Shown here: in pieces, positions 1 through 10,300 of the stretch
Position numbering within the stretch: position 1 is the first letter of the stretch
Layout: each line of letters begins with the position of its first letter
DNA from: Dendrolimus kikuchii
Lineage: Eukaryota > Arthropoda > Insecta > Lepidoptera > Lasiocampidae
Assembly (NCBI GenBank): GCA_019925095.2
Contig: CM034413.1
Location: 67,001-131,000 of the forward strand
Length of the DNA stretch: 64,000 bases
Reading direction: 5' to 3'
Notes under the pieces: generated by a model
Database searches by the model: none
Told to the model about the DNA's origin: nothing
The model's input: the letters and a program-made list of their open reading frames with translations, nothing else
Position numbers and translations under genes: made by a program

Positions 1-19
1 CCTCCCATGTTTCTTAACT

Positions 20-299
20 TTTTTTTATCGCAGGAGTTCAGCAGACAGGCAAACGGCCCACTAGATGGAAAGCGGTTACCATCGCCTATCGACATTTGCA
101 ACACCAAAGTTGCTACAAATGCGCTGCAGCTCTCTTAAGGGAGACTGGAACCTGGTCACTAATGCCGGAACACAACTCAAGGTGGTAGCCATCCAGTCGT
201 GCAAATGCCCTACCACCTGGCTGCGGGTTGTTTTGTCGCCTCTTACGACAGGCCGACCCAATGCAGGAAATTGTATTCTTTCTCCGTTCCTGCACGGAT
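20..299 (-). mobile_element. CR1-tailed SINE-like element
   Basis: Full-length minus copy with the TTTTTTTATCGCAG edge on the left; the hairpin loop has one change. Confidence 0.75.
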
Positions 300-423
300 A
301 ATTAAAGTTTAATTCATTTTTGGTTCAAATCATTCTACATTATTACTCTTCAAATCGTTTGTTTAATCTACTCCAAGTAATGATTACAATAAACTGTCCT
401 TGACTGTATTTTTTCATGACATA

Positions 424-730
424 AAGCAGGTAAACGGACAGACCTTATGGAAAGCACTTAGTGTCGCTTATCAACATTGTAGGAACAGAGAACGAATGCA
501 ATTTCCTGCGTTGAGGTAGCTTATCATAAGAGGCGACAAAACAACCTACAGCCAGGTGGTAGGGTATTTGCTCGTTTGGATAACTACCACTCCTGGTTTA
601 GAGTATATTAGTGGCCAAGTTCCAGTCTCCCTTTAAAGAGTGGCAACAATTACAAATATCTACAGGCGATAGTACCGCTTTCCATCAGGTGTGCCGTTTA
701 TCTATCTTCTGAATTCATACAATAAAAAAC
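424..730. mobile_element. Two CR1-tailed SINE pieces, inverted
   Basis: A ~55-bp minus-strand 3' stub (424-478) is joined to a degenerate plus copy (about 480-730) that lacks part of the middle. Confidence 0.6.
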
Positions 731-881
731 TAAAGAATTTCAACAATATGTAACCAGCCTTTATGGTAGGTTTCAGAAGAATGAAGAAAATGGGATAGGG
801 GACTAGGGACGTGGTTCATCAGAACTTGCATTCTTCCTACAAGACGAGAAATGAGGGGGGCGAGGGGAGGGGGAGGCCGAC

Positions 882-3800
882 CTGGTCGCGCTGCGCCATG
901 GCGGCGGCCTGCACGTGCTGCCAGGCGTCGTGCAGCGCGCGGATCTCGGCCTGCAGCTCGCGCCAGCCGCGCAGCGCCGCCTCCCGGCTGCGCAGCTCCA
1001 GCTCCCGCTGATCCAGCTGCAACTGCAGCAGGGGCGTCTCCGGCTCCTGCGCCTCGTCGGGGTGGCCGTGGTGCACCAGCCCCACCGACTCCGTGGACAC
1101 GGCGCTGCCCGCCACCGCCTGCTCCATGCCCTGGCGCTCTATCACCAGGGGGGACGTGTCTGAAGGTATACCAAGAAAGCCAGCTAACATTCCAATACAT
1201 GAATTAAATAAAAGCTGAACCGCGACATGCTGCATGGTTGTGTTATTTTCTTTCCAATGCTCAGACAAACACACATATTATATAAACTTGATCTATGAGA
1301 ATTATGCCTAGCATGTCTGACGTAATGGTTCAATCATTTAAGGCAGAAAAGGTAGATAGATAGATAACACTTCCTTGTACACCATTACAGAAAAACTTCC
1401 GAACTAGTATTAGTCTAGTTGGGTACAAAGGGCGGCCTTATCGCTAAAAAGCGATCTCTTCCAGACAACCCGTGGCAAGAATATTCTGATTAGGAGTGGC
1501 GATGGTGGTATACATAATTATTGTATGATTACTTACATTTTAATAATAAATATATAACTATACTATATATACAAATATACACATAAGTTATATACATATA
1601 TAAGATATGGTGATAATATGCAACTATTTAAACATAATAAACATATAACTATATGCAATATAATATCTACTAATTACATATCATTATATTGCAGATAGAA
1701 TTTCCTGACTAAGTTCTTAAATGTTATTAGGGATTTTGCTTGTCTGACAGCAACAGGCAATGAATTCCAAAGTTGGACAGCATTAACCGTGAAAGAATTA
1801 TTGAAGAACGTTGTATTGTAACAGGAGTAATAAGTCTATGTTGACCGGAAGGGCATAAATTGTGAGAGCAAGAAATAAATTCGAAGCGTTCTTCAAGGTA
1901 CTGTGGAGTATTAGGGATGAATAAAATACTATAAAGCAATGACAGAATGTGAGTATTCCGGCGAAAACGAATTGGCAACCACTTGGAGTAATTTTAAAAG
2001 TTGTCTCAAAAACTTCGCGTCCTATGGATTAAAGCAGCGATTGGCAACTTCAGCAGGCTGGGGCCACGAGCTGGCGAAATACACATTTGTGATATAAAAA
2101 CGATTTTTTTTATATTTGTGTTTTATTTAAAGAAATAAGCAAAAAATACACCACAAAGTATATAAGTATTTGAGCAGCTATTTGTTGTACGTTAGCTTTC
2201 ATGTTAATAGTTGCAACTCGTGAAAATATGGCTCTTAAATGCTCGTCTGTGAGAGACGAAGCGTATTTATTTTTTTGGATAATTAAGGATTGAAAAAAGA
2301 GAAATTGTAATTAACTGCTAAGCAATATCGTGATTAGCAATATCACCGTGATGCACGGTTGCTTGAATTTTCCGTGTACTTAATAATTATCTATTTTGGT
2401 GGATATCTAGGTGGGCAGTTTTATTCATACAACAGTCATTGACGCAAGGAGGCGACCGCTTGTTGTTGCCTTAAAGGATACTCGCATATAAAATTAGTAT
2501 AGTATTAAATTCTTTACAAGTTTTGTCTTATGGCCGGTTCTTAATTATCTTATTATTCATTCACTTTCCCTGCCACGGGTTGAATTTGGACATTACTTGT
2601 ATGAGGCTCTTGATCAATTTACCCGATAATAAGGCAAATTAATGGTCGGTAAGATATAAGGAATATTCCTCAAACAACTTTCCATACATTCAACAGTTTT
2701 CAGGATAGAGAAGGAAGAGTGCTCAGCGCTCAACCACCATGGCCCATCTCAAGGTCAACCGACGCAATTATTATAAATTCAAAAAAAAAAAAAAAAAACT
2801 TTATATTCTAATAAACTAGCTGTGCGCGCGAATTCGTCCACATGAATTTTAATTGTGGAACCTTAGTTTTAAAGGTAGCCTAAGTTAGTCCTTGCCAGTG
2901 GAAATCTTGTCAAAATCACTCTAGCCGTTTCAGGGATTAACCAGAACAAACAAACAGACAGACAAAATTTTTTAAAATTGATTTGTGCTTCCTTACCATT
3001 TCACTTGTTAGATGTTTTACTCTCTAATTAGCTACTTTTATGTTATTTTGGGTTAAAGTCCATTCATTGGCCATCGCTAGATTATTTGTCTTTATAATTA
3101 TTATATACAGATGACATTTCTCAATATTTACATCTTTATCCAAACATATGAACATAGATACATAATCACTCTTAAAGACAGCAGGCTAAACAAATATGAA
3201 CAGAGTGCAATTATTCAACATGCAACTGAAATGACAATGACTTGTAGGTTAGTTATTCATTTTTGGGGAACCATGGAGCGGAGTATCTCACCGGAGCGGT
3301 GGGCCTCCAGGGCCTCCACTCTGGCGGCCGACACCAGCGCTCTACAACTGCTTTCAATAACACCTATAAACAAACTTCCCACTCAACCCTTGTACTTCAT
3401 ATTATATTTTGCAAAATCAAAAAACATTGAAAAGCATCCTCAAACAAATATGCCATCTACATTGTGTATTCTCCGGCTATGCATGTTATAGGAAACATAA
3501 TGGACTAGTATGGGACCCATCTTTACAGCACTCGCCTTACCTATAGACATAGACATGTAGGAGGACTGTCGGTTGAGTTTGTAGATAAATAATTCAGTAA
3601 AATGGTGTGTACGGCCAGTGGGCCAACACTACAAACCAGGCCTGCACAATGTCACTTACGGACCATTAATTTCTGCCTTTCAATTTGAATGAATCGACCA
3701 AAGTGATCTACATAAATATTAAAATATTTTATTCTATTCATTCCATCCATGCAGAGACGGAGCAACGGAACAACCCATAAATGTTACACTGCTGGGCTTA

Positions 3801-5678
3801 AGCTTCCTCACTTTTCACCAAATATGCTACCATTCAACCTTGAGTTGTGGGCTGGGGTATAGATTAAATATAGAGCCTTCAAGGTTATTTGTTTTATATA
3901 ACCACCCAAAATTCACTTCATATCTCAAATAATAAATGAATACACACTATAACTATACCGCACCTGAGTTGTGTTCCGGAATTAATGGTTAGGTACCAGT
4001 CTCCCTTAAAAGAGCAGCAGCGGATTTGTAGCACCTTTGCTGTTGTAAATGTCTATGGGTGATGGTAATAATTGCTTTCCATCAGGTGGGGCATCTGCCT
4101 ATATTTGTTTTATCACACTTGCCAAAACCAGGCTGCAATGTTTCACAAACCAGTCTCAATTGCAAGTTTGCTCAGGATCTTTCTTTCCTTCACTATAACT
4201 TTCACAAGTATATACCCACAATAATAGGTTACTGTCTAAAAGTATTAAAGAATGACAAAAATTTACCTAAATAATCCATTATAGCTTTGAGTGTGAGGTC
4301 TCTAGAGTGTTGTGTGCGTTTGTCAAACTGCTGCCAGTCATCAGAGCGCACCTGCCTCCTGAGCGCCTCCATCTCCCCAAGCAGAGTGCGCAACTGGGAC
4401 GAGACACGTCTCGCGTGCATCTGCTCGGACCTCACACGGGCATAATCTCCATTCTGCTCATACTGCAATTTATAATAATAATAATCATACCGATAGTGGT
4501 GTCTGTTAAAAGTTTAGTAGCAAAGAGCCTCGACCGACACCTAGAGAGGCTCTCGCTCGGTAAATGGTTGAAGGGCCAGATACAGAAGGTGGTTCTTCTG
4601 AACATGGCACGCATCATGAGGAAGTTCCTGTATCTGGAGCCTTAACCACTGGTAGCTTGGACCCTAGGCCCCACTGCCTATGGACGTCATTTTTTTAAAT
4701 ATATATCTATTTTGTATATATATGTGTATTAAAAAAATGTAAAATATAATATATAAATATATATGTGAAACAATAATAATTGGCAGACAACCAAACATAT
4801 TGTATATTCCCAAATTAAGCTAGTTACGTTTGAGTTATGGGTAATATACAACGGACTACTCTGGGGCCAATCTCAGACACCCTGAACATAGTAAATTACA
4901 GAGAAAATTCATTTCCAGAATTTTACATTCCAGGAATCATACCCAGAGCTTCGGCGTTGCAGTGAGGTATGCCAGCAAAGGCTTAGCTCACTTAACCACA
5001 CAGACCGCCTTATTTAAACCTATGGATATCCATTAATAAAATAAAAATAGTCATAAAGGGTATTTTTATTATGTATGCTAAAAGAAAATTTTTCACTTAA
5101 TTTATTTAATACATTAATTAGTATCCAATTTTGCCTCCTTCCCAGCTTGTCCTTCGACAAAGGCCTCCCTCTAACTGTTTGATGCCCATTTCTCCCCGTC
5201 TTTACAGGTTCTGGACCACAATTTCCCTGCTGTGTGTTTCAAATCATACTCCCATCTCTTGTATTGAATACCAATACCCATTACTATCACACAAATTAAT
5301 ACATTAGTCTAGTTTATGAAAAAAGTGTTGACATGTGTTAAGTGCACAAAACATCATATATGTATAAAATATATGACATAAAAAGTAACTCTAATAGCCA
5401 AGTGTTTCCTATTTTAAACTATTTATAGACCGCTGTGACGAATAACAAGTGATGAAGCGAAATATTACGCATTGAACTTACTATTTTGAGAATGAGCTGA
5501 CTATGAATTATGTCTTAGGTGTTAAAAACTAGAATAATATGGTTTTAGACGATAATACCTTAATAATGTTAGCCTTGTGCTGTCGAAGCAAGTCCAAGTG
5601 GTGAGGAATTGCTACTTCGTTGAATTTGGTCAAAGAGAGTTCAACTCGTTTCAGGGGCAGCTTGTTTGCTTCCTCCAT
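882..5678 (-). CDS. Stx17: Syntaxin-17, four 5' exons (partial, runs off left edge)
   Basis: Exons on the minus strand: 5678-5559, 4462-4267, 3363-3292 and 1159-882, joined in phase 0, 1 and 1 (666 nt, 222 codons). Introns have GT and AG ends. The start is an ATG followed by EEANKLPLKRVE. The exon 1 end (ANIIK) joined to exon 2 (YEQNG) mirrors the vertebrate syntaxin-17 segment around NIEKYQR, and the following Habc-like stretch (SSQLRTLLGEMEAL) and RSDDW also match that family. Exon 4 encodes an acidic linker, then a heptad helix (RGWRELQAEIRALHDAW) that fits the first half of the SNARE motif. Known family role: Qa-SNARE of autophagosomes that pairs with SNAP29 and VAMP8 for fusion with lysosomes, anchored by a C-terminal membrane hairpin. 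That hairpin is not in the window; positions 1-881 hold only repeats on this strand. The exon 4 donor (CAG|GTCGGC) is weak, so its exact end is uncertain. Family identity is strong; no expression evidence. Confidence 0.85.
1384..1977 (-). mobile_element. LINE 3' end, same family as 57110-57885
   Basis: Shares GGGCGGCCTTATCGCT and the LLYSILFIPNTPQYLEERFE reading; the frame is shifted near the C-terminus. Confidence 0.7.
1980..3290. other. Syntaxin-17 intron 3 (3' part), little recognisable
   Basis: AT-rich; a poly(A)/T run at 2779 and a short ACTAGCTGTGCGCGCG-type repeat at 2815-2970. Confidence 0.5.
3966..4112 (+). mobile_element. CR1-tailed SINE, 3' half, in syntaxin-17 intron 2
   Basis: Begins at GAGTTGTGTTCCGG and ends TCTGCCTATA; the 5' half is absent. 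Confidence 0.65.
4785..5026 (-). mobile_element. tRNA-derived SINE, diverged copy
   Basis: Same family as the copy at 56128-56364; the B box is mutated. Lies in syntaxin-17 intron 1. Confidence 0.65.
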
Positions 5679-6039
5679 TGCTATATCTATAAACAAGTGC
5701 GCTAGTTACACTAAACTATAAAAGTACACGCAGACACAGTAACTTTAGACCATATTATATACTATAACAGTACACATTTATAAAATAATAAACATTTTAA
5801 TTTTTAATGCAAATCCCTTTGTTTTGTACTTTTTGACATATTTTTAATTTGGCATTGTTAAAATGTTAATGTCAGTATCAAACGGGTTCACTGTTGTTTG
5901 TGCTAAAGCATTTTTTTTCTTCTTTATTGGCTTGGCAGTAATGGTAGTTCGACCAAGAACAAGCCTTTTGCAAAAAAAAACAGAAAGTGAAATGAAGTTT
6001 ATTGGCTTCCGCGGTTAACACGGATTTTTGCATTTTGCA

Positions 6040-6100
6040 ATGCGATATAGACTGTGAAACAAATCACTGCCAGATGGGAGCGTGCCCAGAAGAGCTTATC
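6040..6100 (-). pseudogene. LINE 3' stub (IQRGNAAS family)
   Basis: Minus-strand CTGGGCACGCTCCCATCTGG; one-base frame change. A 3'UTR piece of the family (TCTTGAGGGACT, AAGTTAAGTTTTC) lies at 6545-6640 in the other orientation. Confidence 0.45.
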
Positions 6101-6169
6101 ACAATGGGGAGTATGCATGTTTTTTTAATTATATTTTTAGATCATTGTTTACATCGTTTAAATATAGTA

Positions 6170-6241
6170 CATACATACATACATACATACATAACTTCAC
6201 GCCAGTTCCCTTGCGGGGTAGGCACGAACAACAGAGCGCCA
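6170..6241 (-). mobile_element. RTE 3' fragment, 72 bp, with target-site duplication
   Basis: ACAT-repeat tail plus the last codons of an RTE ORF ([10 protein letters not shown] on the minus strand). Flanked by TTTAAATATAGTA at 6157-6169 and 6242-6254. Confidence 0.85.
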
Positions 6242-6344
6242 TTTAAATATAGTAAAAACTAAAAATACTGTTGGAAATTCCCAAATTAATAAATTAAAAA
6301 TTATATATATATCGAATAAATTTGAGCTATTTAAACGCCATTTT

Positions 6345-6840
6345 CGCAGGCCCTTGATGACATCGTAGTCGATTTTCAGAGCGCGTTTTCCTTGTGGCTC
6401 ACAACGCTCATAATGCTCCTTCAGCTGTTCCACATACCGACCATGGTCTTTATGGTCGTCGCGAATACGACACTAATGCCGTCATTATTTTCGATCATGC
6501 AGCGCTCAAAACGGCTCATGCTAATAGGTCGGTCAAAGTGGGTTTAAGTCTTATACGTCTTTAGTCTTGAGGGACTCTGGGTAGAATGCAATACAAATAA
6601 GTTAAGTTTTCTTTTATTGTATTAGATTATTTATAAATTTCTTCATTGTACTAGCTTATTATTTATATAGTAAATATTTAATCTAACTCTATCGATACAT
6701 TGACAAATGCGCCATTTTCAAATAAACTACACAGCAACCAGTGACATTTGTATATTCGTTTTTAATGATATCAACATTCCATAATCCATTCCACTTTAGT
6801 TTTTGAGAATTGTAAAATACAAGACAAATGCGCCCTTTAC
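6345..6840. repeat. Dispersed repeat shared with 63380-63850
   Basis: Shares AATGCTCCTTCAG, GGTC.TTATGGTCG.CGCGAA, TGACATTTGTA and a TAATGATATC segment with the right-hand copy, in the same order. Class unknown. Part of the divergent promoter interval. Confidence 0.55.
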
Positions 6841-7308
6841 TGGTAATCTGAAAATGTCAAAACGAAAATGACATGGCGTCGCGTTTCCATTTCATCAATA
6901 GCGTTGCGTTTTGCATTATATACTTATATAAATAAAAATAATGAACCAAGATTTCAAAATTGAAATATTCCTTTTCTCGCTCAGTTTATAAAATTTATGT
7001 AAATAATGCCCTGGGTAGAGGATGAAAGTTAACAAAACAGTGTTTAAAATCGACTAAAATAATTTAATCGATATAAGTTGCGTATTGATTATTTAACGTT
7101 CCAAAAATTAAAATAAATAAACTGAAAGTAAGTATAAGTACTGAAACTGTCAATGAAATCAAAAGCTCTTGCTCTTTAACTTACATTGAATTATAAATTA
7201 TTTAGATTTCTGCCTTTCGCCATGGTTTAGATTAATTAATGATAAGTGCATTTGCCACATTTAAAGTAGTCATATAAGTAATTTTGTAGGTTTAAATAAA
7301 CAGCAACA

Positions 7309-10300
7309 ATGGATGTCGACACGGGTAAGTTTATCATCTAACCTCAACTTTATTCAATCTTATGTTATTTCTAGAAATTTACATGCGTAGTCATGAACTT
7401 GACTTGATTATTTGGTTTTATTTGTATTAAAATGATTTAAAATCTTCCAATCTCTTTGTTATGTCAAGAAATTATGAAATTCACACTTATCTCTGTATAT
7501 CTGATGAGAAATATTTATTTTCTATTTCATGTGTAAGACGTTGATATTTATGCGTCACGAAAAGTGAAACATGTCGATCATTGTAATAATGAAATTTCAA
7601 GCTATATTGTTTTAATAATAGATAAAACTGATGGTATAAAGACCATTTGGCTTTAACTTCTGGAAATGTCGATTTCGAGACATTCATATCTTTTCATTTC
7701 ATCTTTTCATCACATTATTGATTTGGAATCAAAATTTATTAAATTTGTACAGTCTTATTCATATTTAGTTAGAGTAAGTTTTTACACTTCTTTAATAACC
7801 TTAAAGAAGCATCGTCAACATTGTAGTAAGTGAAGCTCTGTCATTTCTGCCTACCCCTATGGGAAACAGGTGTTATATATATATGCAGGGCCTTTATTGT
7901 GGGGCATGCAGTGCCCATAAAGGAAATTTTGAAAAATTGCCATAAAACTGAAAAAAAGATCATTTACTAGAATCCAGTGATAAAGATATAATTCAAGTTT
8001 GCAATGTTCTCATACCCGAAAAATGGCCAAATGAAGTTGAATAAAAACATTACATTTGGAGAAAAAGAGATTCGTATGTTGACAAACAAGTTTGAATGAA
8101 ATATTATTCGAACATTTCCCGATTATTTATTAGACAAAAAGGTGCCAAATAATTTAACCCACTCATTAATACTGTCCATACCGTAGCAGTTTCATACTAG
8201 CGAGTGCGAGAGAGGATTTTCACAGATGAACTTGATAATGACTCCACAAAGAGCTGCTCTTTTTGTGGAAACAGTTTCACCGTTATTGGTTATCAAGTTT
8301 AACTGTCCACCACTAAATATTTTTGACCCTTTGTAGGATGTGGATTCATGGTAACTAAAAATCATCATGCTGCCACTGACCAAAATGATAAAGGTATACA
8401 GGTCATAAGTGCAAACAGATTTATGATGAAAATTTGGTTAAAATTTGGAGACTGCTTTAAAATTTATGTACCTACCTTAGGCTAAGTATGTGGGACACTC
8501 AGAAAGTTTTGCAAAAATAAAAAAAATATTCTATAGGTAAATATTTTTCTATTAAATCTTTTCAAAGTACTCTTGACCAGCCTTTTTTACAAAGTCTCAT
8601 GCGTCTGAACCACTTTTTGAAATACTTTTTCCAGTCCCCTGTAGACACTTCATTTACAGCTTGCTCAAACGCTGACAGCATATCTTCCGGCGACAAAAAA
8701 TGTATCCCTTTGAACTGACTTTCTAATTTCGGGAATAAAAAGAAGTCACACGGTGCTAGGTTAGGGTTGAAAGGAGGGTGACCCAGGAACTTGACCGGCG
8801 TGCTGTCCTGGAAGTCCCCCGTTTTGAGTGCAGTATGTGTGGGCGCATTGTCATGGTGGAGCAGTAGCCCATGGAGCCCTGTCTTTGGTCGCTTGTTGCT
8901 CACAACAGAGAAAACTTCTGCCAAGCATTTGGTAGTATATTATTCGGTGTTGATGCTTCTTTGGTTTGGTAAAGGAATTGACACCATGTAGCCTGTCAAA
9001 TTAAAAAAAAAACTAAAGGTGAAATCTTCCCTCCACTTCCTTCTAAATCGCTTCATGTTGGTAGGCAATGTTGATTCATTTTGAAATTCCCAAACCATCA
9101 ATTAGTGCTTTGTTTCTGGATCGTATAGATAAATCCAGGACTCATCACCTGTAATGGTGTCGTCGACATGCCGCGACGAGCCTGCTTCAAATTTATTTAT
9201 CATATTACGGCATCATTACCATTACACCCGGGCCTGATTCTGAGCATTGGTGAGGTTGTGCGGCATCCAGTGTGAAATAATCCTCCGCACGCGAAGATGC
9301 GCATGTAGCATCTCATGAAGGCTTGCCAATCCAATCTCAAGTACTTGCTGAATCTCTTGATACGTAACTCGCCTATTGTCTTGAATAAAATTTTTGACTG
9401 CTAGCATGTTTTTTCCGTAACAGCTGTCAAAGGGCGACCACTTCTTTCTTCATCCCCCGAAATTAGTCGATCGCGCTTGAATTCATTATATCATCGATAC
9501 ATGGTTGATTTGAAGTCTATCTATGATTCGTCCGGTTTCAGGCTACATTTGAAATTGTAAAAAATCATAGCGCAAAAATGTTCCCGGTGCAGATCCATGT
9601 TTCACTGAGACACAATAATTTAAATTAACTCGCAAACAATGTGGAGGGAAATTTTGAAATTGGAACTACCTATTTTTAGTTATAAATAATCATATTTTCA
9701 AAATAGATTACAATTGGCCAGTCTGTCATACATAAAAGCTTTCTTTTTTGACATATTGACAAATGAAAGTTACTTTTTTTAAATTGTTACTCACCTAAAT
9801 GTAAGTTCACCTTTTATTTCCAAAGATATTATGTTTTTAAACAATAAAAAAATCTTTTACTTTGATAATTTCCTCAAAACACAGTGGCAAAGGGTGGGGA
9901 GGGTTATTGCCCCAAAAAAGAAGTGACAAAAAAAGGCCTGTATCAAATACATACATATGTATGTATTTGATTTCTCAACCAGTGTTGTATAAGACATATT
10001 AACCTCCTTTGTCTATATATTAATTAGTCTATGCTAATACACATTATTAATCTATTCTTCTTACATTTGTTACTATTAGGAGTATTTGACGGGAATTGAA
10101 AGATGATGTACTGTGCAGTTTTATTTTCTAAAAATGTGTAAAATCACTCTATATTGAACAATAGTTGTGGGATATTGATAGTTTTTGAGTAGTAATTCTG
10201 TGTTTTTGTGAGAAATGTGAACTGTATAATCAAATGTGGCCTGTCGAGTTGTCACAAGAACTCCGTTGAACGGCATCGGCTGATAACCTACAGTTCAGCT

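Larger units (their letters stand above)
5679..7308. promoter_or_regulatory. Divergent syntaxin-17 / IWS1 intergenic region
   Basis: The two start codons face away from each other, 1630 bp apart, so promoters of both genes should lie here or in upstream non-coding exons. A TTTATAG just before the syntaxin-17 ATG could be a 5'UTR splice acceptor. Much of the interval is repeat-derived: a LINE 3' fragment near 6040, an RTE tail at 6170-6241 and a dispersed repeat at about 6345-6840. The AT-rich stretch 6900-7300 next to IWS1 is the least repeat-like. No TATA box or initiator can be assigned with confidence. Confidence 0.4.
7886..9940 (+). mobile_element. Decayed hAT transposon in IWS1 intron 1
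   Basis: The left end CAGGGCCTTTATTGTGGGGC (7886) and the reverse complement of the right end (CAGGCCTTTTTTTG, ending 9940) form imperfect terminal inverted repeats of hAT type. An 8-bp duplication is not clear (TATATATG against TATCAAAT). A mariner interrupts the middle. Confidence 0.55.

Noticed and set aside
730..1200. 156-codon minus frame and a 118-codon plus frame at 851-1207
   Set aside because: Shadow frames of syntaxin-17 exon 4; Ala/Arg-rich because of GC content.
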